This document shows positions 1 through 8,720 of a stretch of DNA of 64,000 bases, piece after piece. The translations under genes were made by a program, and so were the position numbers. The notes under the pieces are model-generated. The model did not search any database. It was given only the letters and a program-made list of their open reading frames with translations, and was not told where the DNA came from. The DNA is from Pseudomonas fluorescens. GTDB taxonomy: Bacteria > Pseudomonadota > Gammaproteobacteria > Pseudomonadales > Pseudomonadaceae. Within the stretch, counting starts at the first letter, position 1. Each line of letters starts with the position of its first letter. The stretch lies in the NCBI RefSeq assembly GCF_040448305.1, contig NZ_CP148752.1, forward strand, positions 2,418,001 through 2,482,000. Reading direction: 5' to 3'.

Positions 1-1748
1 GGGTCGCGGACGTGGCGGTGGACAAGCGTAGTGGCGAAGTGTCAGTCACCCGCGTAGTGATCGGTCATGACGCCGGGATGATGATCAATCCGGCCGGTGT
101 TCAGCATCAGATTCACGGCAATGTGATTCAGTCCACCAGTCGCGTGCTCAAGGAACGCGTGACCTTTGAAGAGTCCGCCGTTGCCAGCAAGGAATGGGGC
201 GGTTACCCGATCCTGACATTCCCCCAGGTGCCGCAAATCGATGTGCTGATGATGCCGCGCCAGAACGAAGCACCCATGGGGGCGGGTGAGTCGGCGGCAG
301 TGCCGAGCGCGGCAGCGATAGCCAATGCGATCTACGACGCCACCGGGATTCGCTTTCGTGAACTACCGATCACCGCTGAGCGTGTGCTGGCCGCGCTCAA
401 AGGCTCGGCGGACGAAGCGAATGCCAATCCCCCTGATTCGCCAAAGGCCAAGCGCTCGAAATGGTTGTTCGGCTCATTGTTCGCAGCGTTCGGCGCGATA
501 CTTGGCGTGGCTGCCACGGCTTTGCCCTGGCGTGCGGAAATCGCACCGATCACGCCACCCAGCGCGGGCACCTGGTCTGCGGCGACGCTGGAGCGAGGGC
601 GTTTGCTGGCAGCCGTCGGCGATTGCGCGGTGTGCCACACAGCGCCAGGCGGCGCGACCAATGCGGGCGGGTTGGCCATGCAGACGCCTTTCGGGACGCT
701 GTATAGCAGCAACATCACACCTGACCCGAAAACCGGGATTGGCAGTTGGTCCTATTCCGCGTTCGAACGGGCCATGCGCGATGGCATCAGTCGCGATGGC
801 AAGAATCTGTATCCGGCATTTCCTTACACTGCCTTCAGGAATATCAACGACGCCGATATGCAGGCGCTGTACGCGTACTTGATGTCACAGGCCCCGGTGA
901 GCCAGCCAGCCGAGGTCAACGACATGCAGTTCCCATTCAACATGCGGCCGCTGATGGCGGGTTGGAACGCTTTATTCCTGCGTAAGGGTGAAGTCCAGGT
1001 GCAGCCGCAACGCAGCGAGCAGTGGAATCGCGGCGCCTACCTGGTCAATGGGCTGGGTCACTGCGCGGCCTGTCATTCACCGCGCAACCTGATGGGCGCG
1101 GAGAAGGGCGGTAAAAATTTCCTGGCGGGCGGCATGGTCGATGGCTGGGAAGCCCCTGCGCTCAATGGCTTATCCAAATCGCCTACGCCGTGGACTGAAG
1201 ACCAATTGTTCACCTACCTGAGCAGTGGTTATTCCGATGCCCACGGTGTCGCGGCGGGCCCTATGGGGCCGGTGGTTAGCGAATTGGCGAAACTGCCCAA
1301 AGCAGACATACGGGCGATGGCGGTTTACCTCGCGTCGCTCGATGGCACGGTGCAAGCACAGACCCGCTCAAGCACGGAAACTGTAGCGCAACCCAGCGTC
1401 ACAGAGGTGTCGTTGAACAATGGTCGGCGGGTGTTTGAAGGTTCCTGCCAAGGCTGTCACGCCGATGGTCTTGGGCCAAAACTGTTTGGTGTCAGTCCCT
1501 CGTTGGCGACTAATACCAGCCTTCACAGTACGCTGCCAGACAACCTGCTCAAGGTCATTTTGCAAGGCATCTCCAACCCGGCGACCCCGGACCTTGGTTA
1601 TATGCCAGGCTTCAAGGACAGCCTGTCCAACAGGCAGATCGCCGAACTGACGGCATACCTGCGCAATCGCTTCTCCTCAGCTGAACCTGCGTGGCAAGGG
1701 CTGGAGCAGAAGGTCGCGCACTTGCGGGCCAATCCCGGAACTCATTGA
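1..1748 (+). CDS. Molybdopterin dehydrogenase large subunit fused to tri-haem cytochrome c (NicB-like), 5' partial
   Basis: The reading frame is already open at the window edge, so the gene starts upstream; the GTG at 12 is internal. The first ~130 residues are the C-terminal end of a xanthine-dehydrogenase-type molybdopterin subunit, with the conserved MGAGES stretch and a typical AIANAIYDATG tail. A hydrophobic segment (about nt 465-530) follows as a membrane anchor, then three cytochrome c domains with haem motifs CAVCH (624-638), CAACH (1062-1076) and CQGCH (1445-1459). This fusion is known for nicotinate dehydrogenase NicB and related aldehyde or N-heterocycle hydroxylases, which pass electrons to the respiratory chain through the haems. 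The convergent TetR and nearby XdhC genes fit a molybdo-hydroxylase locus. The substrate is not determinable here, because the small 2Fe-2S subunit and most of the large subunit lie outside. Confidence 0.85.
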   Translation, partial: VADVAVDKRSGEVSVTRVVIGHDAGMMINPAGVQHQIHGNVIQSTSRVLKERVTFEESAVASKEWGGYPILTFPQVPQIDVLMMPRQNEAPMGAGESAAVPSAAAIANAIYDATGIRFRELPITAERVLAALKGSADEANANPPDSPKAKRSKWLFGSLFAAFGAILGVAATALPWRAEIAPITPPSAGTWSAATLERGRLLAAVGDCAVCHTAPGGATNAGGLAMQTPFGTLYSSNITPDPKTGIGSWSYSAFERAMRDGISRDGKNLYPAFPYTAFRNINDADMQALYAYLMSQAPVSQPAEVNDMQFPFNMRPLMAGWNALFLRKGEVQVQPQRSEQWNRGAYLVNGLGHCAACHSPRNLMGAEKGGKNFLAGGMVDGWEAPALNGLSKSPTPWTEDQLFTYLSSGYSDAHGVAAGPMGPVVSELAKLPKADIRAMAVYLASLDGTVQAQTRSSTETVAQPSVTEVSLNNGRRVFEGSCQGCHADGLGPKLFGVSPSLATNTSLHSTLPDNLLKVILQGISNPATPDLGYMPGFKDSLSNRQIAELTAYLRNRFSSAEPAWQGLEQKVAHLRANPGTH

Positions 1749-1756
1749 TCAGAGAG

Positions 1757-2407
1757 TCACTGAGACGCAGGCAGTGTCAGCACGCCGCGCACCACCAGAT
1801 CGCTGATGAACGCCAGCCAGTCCTGCTGCTGGCCTTGATCCGCCAGGTCTTGACCCAGAAATGAGGTGAGGGTGTGCCGGTTGGAGTTATAGAAGTAGCA
1901 GAGTGAGGCGATCATCAAGTAGACGTGATTGATGTCGATGTCCTGGCGAAACACCCCCTGCCGCTGACCCGCTTCGATGATCGGTGTGATCACGCCCAGC
2001 GTGGTGCCGGACAAGCGACGAAGCTCACTGGACTGCCTGGCGTGCGTACCCTCGTGCAGGTTTTCGATATTGAGGATAGCGACGAATTCCGGATGCTTTA
2101 CGTAGTAATGCCAGACGAATGCTACCCGATCACGCAGGGCCTGCACGGGGTTCGAAAGGTCCGGGCGTAGCATGCTTTCGGCTTGGTTGAATGCTTCATA
2201 AGTGTGCTCAAGCACCCGTACAAAGAGGTTTTCCTTGCTGCCGAAATAGTAATAGATCATCCGGTCATTGGACTCGGCTTCACTGGAAATCTGTTCGATC
2301 CGCCCGCCCGCATAACCATCACGGGTGAAGACCTTGACCGCGGCCTTGAGAATACGAGCCTTGGTCTGGTCGGCCTGCTGGGCTCTGATACCTGTTTTTT
2401 TGTTCAC
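1757..2407 (-). CDS. TetR/AcrR family regulator
   Basis: A 216-residue protein with a classic TetR N-terminal DNA-binding domain (residues ~15-62: ILKAAVKVFTRDGYAG, then a helix-turn-helix ending in MIYYYFGSKENLF). It is followed by an all-helical ligand domain with the YVKHPEFVAILNIENLHEG stretch seen in the RutR/NicS-like subgroup. It converges on the molybdo-enzyme gene with only 8 bp between stop codons. In P. putida the nicotinate dehydrogenase genes are controlled by the TetR protein NicS, so a similar local repressor role is plausible. Its own promoter must lie in the 2408-2721 gap shared with the XdhC gene. The ligand is unknown. Confidence 0.88.
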   Translation of the reverse strand: MNKKTGIRAQQADQTKARILKAAVKVFTRDGYAGGRIEQISSEAESNDRMIYYYFGSKENLFVRVLEHTYEAFNQAESMLRPDLSNPVQALRDRVAFVWHYYVKHPEFVAILNIENLHEGTHARQSSELRRLSGTTLGVITPIIEAGQRQGVFRQDIDINHVYLMIASLCYFYNSNRHTLTSFLGQDLADQGQQQDWLAFISDLVVRGVLTLPASQ

Positions 2408-2721
2408 GCTGTTGCCCTTGACGATTATGCGTAGCGATATTTATGGCCAGGAAATGACATGACATTGCGTGGTAGTGCGCCACCGATCTCTGAACTGGGC
2501 ACTCCGGCCAAAGGGTTTCTTTGGGCGCCCCGGGTTTTCTCGTACACCGTATGCATCAGATCGATGTCGCATTGTTCTTCGACGAATGCAAGGGAATGAA
2601 TAGTACTCCCGTTCACTGCGTTCGTCGGGTTGTTGGCAACGCTGTTTTCCCCGCAAACGAGGGGCCGATCACTTGAAGACGATGCGCAGCAATCAACTGA
2701 ATTTGACCCGGGAGAGTGGCC
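2408..2721. other. Divergent intergenic region, 314 bp
   Basis: This gap separates the start of the minus-strand TetR gene from the plus-strand XdhC gene, so it must carry both promoters and probably TetR sites. Short frames here have no family features. The only element I can defend is the ribosome-binding site GGGAGAG just before the ATG at 2722. I see no clear operator palindrome. Confidence 0.5.
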
Positions 2722-3915
2722 ATGTCTGATTTATACGCCTTGCTCGATGCATTGGATCAAGCCAACAGCACAAAGATCGATGCTGTACTCGCCACGGTCG
2801 TCAAGGTCGAGGGCTCGGCCTATCGGCGTCCAGGTGCGAGGATGCTGATTCCACTGTTTGGCCAGACAGTCGGAACCATCAGCGGCGGTTGTCTGGAACA
2901 GGAATTGGCCAGGAAGGCCTGGTGGTTAACCGAGTCCGGGGGCGCAGTGGTTCGTCGTTACAGCACGGCAGCCCAGGAACATCAGGGCGCCGATGATGAA
3001 GACGCGGCGCTGACGTTTGGTCTGGGCTGCAACGGTACCGTGCATGTACTCCTGGAACGCCATGATGCCGGCAAGCGGAGTCTGTTGTTCGATGTGCTGC
3101 AACGGGTGAAGGCCACCGGCCAACCGGCAGTACTGGCAACGGTCATTTCGGCGGGTCGGACAGCCCGTGTGCGAGTCGGTGCTCGAATGGGACTGAACGC
3201 CTTTATGAACGCGTGTGAGGGTATTCACTGCCAAGCGCTTCAACACACCCTGCAGGGTGATTTGCGCAGTACCCTTGCGCGCAAGAAGTCTCAGTTGATG
3301 ATTTACGCAAGCGGAGCCGATGAAGTCGAGGTCTTTCTTGAATACATCGCGCCACAGCGTCGACTGATGATCTTTGGCGCGGGTCATGACGCCCAGCCTT
3401 TGGTGCGGTTCGCCAGGGATTTGAACTGGCATGTCACGGTGGTGGACGGGCGTGCGCACTTTGCTCGCCCTGAACGATTCCCTGGAGCAAGCCAGGTCAT
3501 TGTTGCGCCTATCGACGAGCCCTTTAACTTATCCAGAGCTGTCGACGGTGCCGCAGTGGTGATCATGACCCACAGCTATCGACAAGATCGGTATTGGCTG
3601 GAAAACGTTTTGCAATGTTCACCTGCCTATGTCGGGCAGTTGGGTCCTCGAGAGCGAACAGAACGACTGCTTGATGAGATGGGCGCATCGGCCTGTTCGC
3701 CAGAAGTTGTGCCCGGGTTTCATTATCCGATTGGGTTGGATTTGGGGGGCGATACCCCGGCGAGCGTGGCCTTGGCCATTGTTGGCGAGATCACGGCCTA
3801 CTTCAATGAGCGCAGTGGCGGCATGTTGAAATACCGCAAGACCACCATTCACCAAGCTTGTGAGCCAACCCACTCTCCAGCGGTGGGCGGCCTGCAGGCG
3901 AAAATGGAAGCGTAG
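2722..3915 (+). CDS. XdhC/CoxI family molybdenum cofactor insertion protein
   Basis: A 397-residue XdhC-family protein. The N-terminal domain has the family signature GSAYRRPGARMLI and TISGGCLEQEL (residues ~30-65). The C-terminal part is a Rossmann domain beginning RRLMIFGAGHDAQPLVRFA. Family members bind molybdenum cofactor and deliver its sulfurated form to xanthine-dehydrogenase-type enzymes, so this is likely the maturation factor for the enzyme ending at 1748. I chose ATG 2722 rather than the in-frame GTG at 2716 because GGGAGAG lies at the right spacing before the ATG. A tail of about 25 residues after the Rossmann domain has no recognised role. Confidence 0.9.
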   Translation: MSDLYALLDALDQANSTKIDAVLATVVKVEGSAYRRPGARMLIPLFGQTVGTISGGCLEQELARKAWWLTESGGAVVRRYSTAAQEHQGADDEDAALTFGLGCNGTVHVLLERHDAGKRSLLFDVLQRVKATGQPAVLATVISAGRTARVRVGARMGLNAFMNACEGIHCQALQHTLQGDLRSTLARKKSQLMIYASGADEVEVFLEYIAPQRRLMIFGAGHDAQPLVRFARDLNWHVTVVDGRAHFARPERFPGASQVIVAPIDEPFNLSRAVDGAAVVIMTHSYRQDRYWLENVLQCSPAYVGQLGPRERTERLLDEMGASACSPEVVPGFHYPIGLDLGGDTPASVALAIVGEITAYFNERSGGMLKYRKTTIHQACEPTHSPAVGGLQAKMEA

Positions 3916-4177
3916 CGGCTGCAGGGACTTGTGCAGCTTTGTGGTTCAGGCTTTCTAAACTGGCAGATCACCTGCTGTGCCCTCTGTACCGCCGTTTTTA
4001 TTTGTTCGGCCTCCACGTTAGCCGCGGCGTATGCCGGTGCCTTGGCGGTTTCCTTGTGTTCGTTGGGATCGATCTGGGACTGGCTCTCAGTGGCATCCTC
4101 ACTGCGTTCGAGTGAGTTGATGCCTTATCTGGCAGTCGTCTCATGAGCAAGGCTGGAGAAAATTTACGCTTTTTAGT

Positions 4178-4541
4178 GTTACATGCATGGATGATCGCCC
4201 AGCGTCATCTGGCTCCCGAAGGCTCGGCCATCAGTAAGGCGCTCAATTACAGCCTGAAACGGTGGGCAGCGCTGTCACACTACCTCAATAGGGGGCCGGC
4301 CCAATCGACAACAATTGGGCCCGGAACCAGATCCGCTCCTGGGTTCTTGAACGTAAGAACTGGCTCTTCGCAGGTTCGTTGTGCGGCGGTAAACGCGCGG
4401 CCGTGATCGTGAGTTTGATCCAGTCTGCGCGGCTGAATGGTCATGATCCGTATGCCTACCTGAAGATACTCTCACACGCCTGCCGACGCAGCGGTGAGTG
4501 AAATCGATCAGTTACTGCCGCATAAGTGGCAACCGGTTTAG
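4178..4541 (+). pseudogene. IS66-family transposase (TnpC) C-terminal relic
   Basis: The frame encodes HAWMIAQRHLAPEGSAI and SLKRWAALSHYLN, which match the C-terminal catalytic part of IS66 TnpC and align closely with the better-preserved copy at 39085-39810. The reading frame is lost near 4290, resumes as NNWARNQIRSWVLERKNWL and GKRAAVIVSLIQSARLNGH, then shifts again near 4470 before the usual LLPHKWQPV-type end. Only about the last 120 codons remain, with at least two frameshifts, so it cannot make transposase. Its TAG stop (4539-4541) directly abuts the stop of the next minus-strand gene. Preceding sequence (3916-4177) has no recognisable gene. Confidence 0.85.
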
Positions 4542-4931
4542 TTATGCAAGGCCTGATGGCTGGACGCACACGTAATAACGCCAGAACAGTAATGCATAGA
4601 CGATGTCTCCCGATGCCACTACTGGCAATGGCCAGGGGATGCTGCCCGCCAGCCAGTGACCATAAACCACCACAACGAACAGTACTTTCAGGATTACCCC
4701 GAGCAGGATATAGGGACGATAGTGCAGCGGATCGCGAGCGATCATCCAATAGGCCCAGCCGAATACGATAACCAGGCACGTGGTGAGTTGAATGAAGAGG
4801 GTTGAGGTGGGGGTAATTTGCAGCCCCAACAGTGCAGCTACGGGGCGCAGAGCTACAAGTAATGGAAGACCCGCGAGTACGTTGAAACAAGCGGCAGAAA
4901 TAAAAAGCTTGCGGGTATAACTGTCGATCAT
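4542..4931 (-). CDS. Small integral membrane protein of unknown function
   Basis: A 129-residue, very hydrophobic protein with about four predicted membrane segments (KLFISAACFNVLAGLPLLVAL, a TTCLVIVFGWAYWMIA stretch, ILLGVILKVLFVVVVYG, and a segment near the C-terminus). The start at 4931 (MIDSYTRKLF) follows an AGGAAC ribosome-binding site and is preferred over a longer frame to 5003. It is the last gene of the minus-strand run that begins with the NmrA-like gene and lies 64 bp after the SDR gene. Its stop sits at the edge of the IS66 relic, so its 3' end could have been altered by the insertion. No family assigned. Confidence 0.65.
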   Translation of the reverse strand: MIDSYTRKLFISAACFNVLAGLPLLVALRPVAALLGLQITPTSTLFIQLTTCLVIVFGWAYWMIARDPLHYRPYILLGVILKVLFVVVVYGHWLAGSIPWPLPVVASGDIVYALLFWRYYVCVQPSGLA

Positions 4932-4995
4932 GGGGTTGTTCCTGATAGGTGGTGACGCCTCGCACCATGCAAAGACATCTTGTAACTTCTGGGGC

Positions 4996-5790
4996 TCAGC
5001 CAAGCAGCTTGAGCAATGCTGGATAGCTATTGGGGAACAGCCTGCTTATCCAGAACAAGGTGCTCGATTTGTTCCCTGTGATAATGCGTTTGGTTCCTTT
5101 GCGCAGCCCCTTGATGATGTCGCCGGCACAATCCGCCGCTGGCGTCAGTAGCATTTTGTCTGCCAGTGCCGTGAACCTTTCTTCTGTTTTGCCGGCGGCT
5201 TTACAACGTCGTCCGGACTTCTCGATATTGGTTCGAATTCCTCCGGGGTGCACACACACGGCGCGTACACCGCTACCTTCGAGTTCCGACCATAATGCTT
5301 CGGTCAGACCACGTACGGCGAACTTCGACATGTTGTAAGCGCTTTGCATCGGGAAACCCACCAGGCCAAATACGCTGGAAATGTTGACGATGCAGCCTTC
5401 TCGCTGGGCCTGCATCATCGGCAGGAACGCTTTGGTACCGTACAACACGCCCCACAGGTTGATACCGAGTTGCCACTCGTACTCATCGATGGAGGTGTTG
5501 GCAACTGTCCCGATGACGGCGGCGCCTGCGTTATTGATGACGAAGTGCGCCGTGCCAAAATCGCGCTTCACCTCGTCGGCATGAGCCTGGAAGGCGTCCC
5601 AGGACGATACGTCCAGGATGTAACCTTTCGCTTTGCTGGCGTCAGGCAATAGCTTCATGGTTTTGTCGAGACCCACCTGGTTGATGTCCGACAGGGCGAC
5701 ATGTGCGCCAGCTTCCACCATCTGGATAGCCAACTCCCGACCGATGCCTGATCCTGCGCCAGTGATGACGACCACTTTGTTTTGGAACAT
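4996..5790 (-). CDS. SDR family NAD(P)-dependent oxidoreductase
   Basis: A 264-residue classical short-chain dehydrogenase. It has the cofactor loop TGAGSGIG (residues ~9-16), the NNAGA motif, and the catalytic Ser (NISSVFG) followed by Tyr/Lys in YNMSKFA. The extended C-terminus, rich in basic and aromatic residues, is common in SDRs acting on lipid-like alcohols or ketones. The start at 5790 (MFQNKVVVITG) has AAGGAT upstream; the longer frame to 5937 runs into the thiolase gene and is rejected. It lies 58 bp after the thiolase, so it is probably co-transcribed. It may oxidise a secondary alcohol or beta-hydroxy intermediate in this pathway (inference). Confidence 0.88.
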   Translation of the reverse strand: MFQNKVVVITGAGSGIGRELAIQMVEAGAHVALSDINQVGLDKTMKLLPDASKAKGYILDVSSWDAFQAHADEVKRDFGTAHFVINNAGAAVIGTVANTSIDEYEWQLGINLWGVLYGTKAFLPMMQAQREGCIVNISSVFGLVGFPMQSAYNMSKFAVRGLTEALWSELEGSGVRAVCVHPGGIRTNIEKSGRRCKAAGKTEERFTALADKMLLTPAADCAGDIIKGLRKGTKRIITGNKSSTLFWISRLFPNSYPALLKLLG

Positions 5791-5848
5791 GTTTTTATCC
5801 TTCTTGTTTTGATTGGTTTCGCCACTACAATTTTTTTGCTGACAAGAA

Positions 5849-7087
5849 CTATTTGCTGAGAATGTGGATCGCGACCGCTGCCTCCTCAATACCCTGCAAA
5901 CCGCCGCCGTTCTCCTGGATTGCATGGCGTGCGCCATGAACCTGGCGTGCGCCAGCCTCCCCGCGCAGTTGCGTCACCAGTTCGTAGAGCTGGCCGATCC
6001 CGGTAGCGCCGAGTGGATGGCCTTTCGATTCCAGGCCTCCTGAGGTATTGACCGGGATACGCCCGCCCAGGGTGAATTCGCCACGTTCAGCTGCCGGCCC
6101 GCCCTGACCAAGCGGAACCAGGCCCAGGTTTTCGACCTGAATGATTTCGCCCATCGCCGAGGCGTCATGGACTTCGGCGACATGCATGTCTTGCGGCCCC
6201 AGGCCCGCCTGTTCATAGGCCAGGTTCGCGGCCAGGCGACCGACGTTCAGTTCCGGCTGATCGAGCCGGCGATGGCTGAAGCTACGGATAACGCTGGCCG
6301 CTACCTTGATGCAGCGGCTCTTGTCGGCACCGATGCGTGCGAGTCCTTCCTCAGTGCACAGGATGGCTGCTGCTGCGCCGTCCGACAGCGGCGCGCACAT
6401 TGGCAGGGTGAGCGGGTAGGTGATCGGAGGGGCGGCAAGGATTTCGTCGATACCGAAGGCTTTGCGAAATTGCGAGTAGGGGTTATGGACCGAGTGAGTG
6501 TGGTTTTTTGCCGAGACGGCTGCGATCTGCCGCTGCGTGGTGCCGTAGGTTTTCATATGCTGGCGGCATAATGCGGCATAGATGGCCATGAACTTACTGT
6601 AAGGCTTGTCCGATTCCGACCCGGCGGGCGGCACCACACCTTCGCCCATTTTTACCAGCGTCTGATAATTCTCTTCGGCGCGAGATACGTCCCAACCAGC
6701 CTCGAACAGCGAGAGGGCCTTCAGTTTATCCGGGATGTTCATCTTTTCCGCACCCAACGCCAGCGCGATACTGGCTGTACCTGCCTTGAGACTTTGCACG
6801 GCCAAATTGAAGGCTGAGCTACCCGAGGCGCAGGCATTCTCGACGTTGTAGATAGGGATGCCTTCAATACCGATCTTGCTGAACACGACTTGACCAGGGA
6901 TCGAGAGCTGACCTTGCAATGGGCCATTGGTCATGCCGGCATAAAACGCGATATCGAGATCGGCGGCACTGCAGTGGGCGTCCTTCAATGCACCCTGGAA
7001 AGCTTCGCGTGCCAAGTCGTCGAGGCTGCGTTCGGTGTGGCGACCGAAGACGGTCATGGCGATGCCGGCGATATAGATATTGCTCAT
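5849..7087 (-). CDS. Thiolase family protein (SCP-x-like acetyl-CoA acyltransferase)
   Basis: A 412-residue thiolase-fold enzyme. The nucleophilic cysteine is in NACASGSSAF (Cys86 from the chosen start), and the C-terminal GHPLGATG carries the conserved histidine. The sequence resembles SCP-x/nonspecific lipid-transfer-type thiolases rather than FadA, a group often used on bulky or branched acyl-CoAs. The start at 7087 (MSNIYIAG) has AAGGAA upstream; the 14 extra residues in the longer frame are unlikely. It sits between the SDR and acyl-CoA ligase genes in one operon. SCP-x thiolases of steroid side-chain pathways often work with a DUF35 partner, which I do not see here. Confidence 0.88.
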   Translation of the reverse strand: MSNIYIAGIAMTVFGRHTERSLDDLAREAFQGALKDAHCSAADLDIAFYAGMTNGPLQGQLSIPGQVVFSKIGIEGIPIYNVENACASGSSAFNLAVQSLKAGTASIALALGAEKMNIPDKLKALSLFEAGWDVSRAEENYQTLVKMGEGVVPPAGSESDKPYSKFMAIYAALCRQHMKTYGTTQRQIAAVSAKNHTHSVHNPYSQFRKAFGIDEILAAPPITYPLTLPMCAPLSDGAAAAILCTEEGLARIGADKSRCIKVAASVIRSFSHRRLDQPELNVGRLAANLAYEQAGLGPQDMHVAEVHDASAMGEIIQVENLGLVPLGQGGPAAERGEFTLGGRIPVNTSGGLESKGHPLGATGIGQLYELVTQLRGEAGARQVHGARHAIQENGGGLQGIEEAAVAIHILSK

Positions 7088-7142
7088 TGAAAATTCCTTA
7101 TATTCAGTTGGTCGGTGTCCAGTTCGCACCCCTCCGGTTGTG

Positions 7143-8699
7143 TCAGATCTTGCGAGCTGCGTTTTCCCAGTACGGCTGACGCAGTTCTTTTTTCAGTACC
7201 TTGCCCACCGGACTGCGTGGCAGGCTGGTAGTGAAGTCGACAGACTTCGGTGCCATCACGCTGCCCAGCTTGACTTTGCACAGCTCGATAAGCTCCTGCT
7301 CGGTGGTTTCCTGGCCTGGGTTGAGCTCGACCACGGCCTTGACGGCCTCGCCCCATTTCTCATCGGGCACGCCAATCACGGCGCAGTCTTGAACGGCCGG
7401 ATGTCCCCACAGCACTTGCTCGACCTGGCTGGGATAGACGTTAAAACCGCCGGAAATGATCATGTCCTTCTTGCGATCGGTGAGGTGCAGATAGCCTTCG
7501 GCATCGATATGGCCGATGTCGCCGGTATGCAGCCAACCGTCGACGATGGTCTCGGCGGTCTTCTCCGGCTGCTTGTAGTAACCCTTCATGATCAGGTCGC
7601 CGCGCACGCATATTTCACCGGTTTCACCGCGCGGCAGGATCTGGTTGGTGTCGCTCATCACTTCGACGCGGACCAGCGGGTTAGGGCGGCCGACCGAGGA
7701 CAGGCGTTCGTCGTCGGCGAATTGGTCGCCCACCAGATGCTCGTCAGGACGAAAGTTGGCGATGCTGGCCGGTGCTTCGGTCTGACCATAGCCGCCGGTC
7801 ATGACCGGGCCGAAAATCTCGATAGCTTTCTTCAGCTTGTCTACCGACATTGGAGCAGCGCCGTACATCAGGTACTTCACCGAGGAGAAGTCCAGCTTCT
7901 CGATACCGGGAATTTCCAACAGCCTGTAGATCACCGTTGGTGGCAGAAAGAGCTCGCTGACCTTGTGTTGCGCAATAGCGTTCAACATCAATGCCGGATC
8001 GGGTTTGGTAATAACCACGACAGTGCCACCTTGCGCCGTGCAGGGTACGGACAACAGGCCGGCAGTGTGGGTCATCGGTGCAGCGGCCATATTCACCGGC
8101 TTTTCACCATTGCGATAAGCACAGGTCAGCATGAAGTGGGCGATGAACGTCTGCACGCTGCGGTGGGTGTTCATCACTCCCTTTGGCGTGCCCGTTGTGC
8201 CACCAGTGGGTGAGACCGCCACCACATCGTCCATGTCATAGGCGACTTCGGGACGACTCGCCGGCTGGCCGGCACTCCATAGCTCCAACGAGGGTGCATC
8301 GACGGCGTCGGCATCGATACAGATCCAGTGCCTGATCTTCGGCAGCTTGGGCCGTAGCTCGGCAATGATTGGCGCGAAATCGTTTTGGTAGAACATCACC
8401 TCGCAATCGAATGCGTCGAGGATGTAGTGATTTTCTTCGCTCGAGTTGCGCGCGTTGACGGGAATCCAGGTCATGTTGGCGCGCCATAGACCCAGTGTGC
8501 AGGCCCAGGCGGTGACGTCGTTACCTGACCAGACGGCACCCTTGGTTTCCTTCGGCAAGCCCAGTGCGAGCAGCTTGTTGGCGATGCGACACGAGAGTTC
8601 GCCGATTTCGTTGAAGGTGTAAGAGCGCTCGCCCTGGATGTAGGCGACCCCGGCAGGGTTGATGCCCCAGCCGCGATCGTAAAAGTCGATGATGGCCAT
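7143..8699 (-). CDS. Acyl-CoA synthetase (AMP-binding, ANL superfamily)
   Basis: A 518-residue adenylate-forming ligase of usual length. Core motifs are the phosphate loop SPTGGTTGTPKGV, the GYGQTEAP adenine-binding stretch, the hinge TGDIGHIDAEGYLHLTDRKK, and the C-terminal catalytic lysine in SPVGKVLKK. It would activate a carboxylic acid to its CoA thioester at the expense of ATP, starting the pathway served by the neighbouring acyl-CoA dehydrogenase and thiolase. It is 55 bp from the thiolase and 21 bp from the next upstream gene, so clearly operonic. Substrate range cannot be read from sequence. Confidence 0.9.
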   Translation of the reverse strand: MAIIDFYDRGWGINPAGVAYIQGERSYTFNEIGELSCRIANKLLALGLPKETKGAVWSGNDVTAWACTLGLWRANMTWIPVNARNSSEENHYILDAFDCEVMFYQNDFAPIIAELRPKLPKIRHWICIDADAVDAPSLELWSAGQPASRPEVAYDMDDVVAVSPTGGTTGTPKGVMNTHRSVQTFIAHFMLTCAYRNGEKPVNMAAAPMTHTAGLLSVPCTAQGGTVVVITKPDPALMLNAIAQHKVSELFLPPTVIYRLLEIPGIEKLDFSSVKYLMYGAAPMSVDKLKKAIEIFGPVMTGGYGQTEAPASIANFRPDEHLVGDQFADDERLSSVGRPNPLVRVEVMSDTNQILPRGETGEICVRGDLIMKGYYKQPEKTAETIVDGWLHTGDIGHIDAEGYLHLTDRKKDMIISGGFNVYPSQVEQVLWGHPAVQDCAVIGVPDEKWGEAVKAVVELNPGQETTEQELIELCKVKLGSVMAPKSVDFTTSLPRSPVGKVLKKELRQPYWENAARKI

Positions 8700-8720
8700 A
8701 AGTGGTTCCTGTGCCGGTAA

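Noticed and set aside
3931..4146. Possible 71-residue membrane-like protein on the plus strand
   Set aside because: It has no ribosome-binding site or family likeness. The opposite strand over 3930-4118 reads slightly more like coding sequence (ESQSQIDPNEHKETAKAPAY) but lacks a start and runs into the XdhC gene, so at most a gene scrap is present.
4996..5937. Longer start for the SDR gene
   Set aside because: The extra 49 residues are basic and low in order, overlap the thiolase coding region, and a good AAGGAT site lies before ATG 5790.
7080..8213. Long 377-codon plus-strand frame
   Set aside because: It is antisense to the acyl-CoA synthetase gene, which carries all catalytic motifs. High GC codon bias gives long shadow frames.
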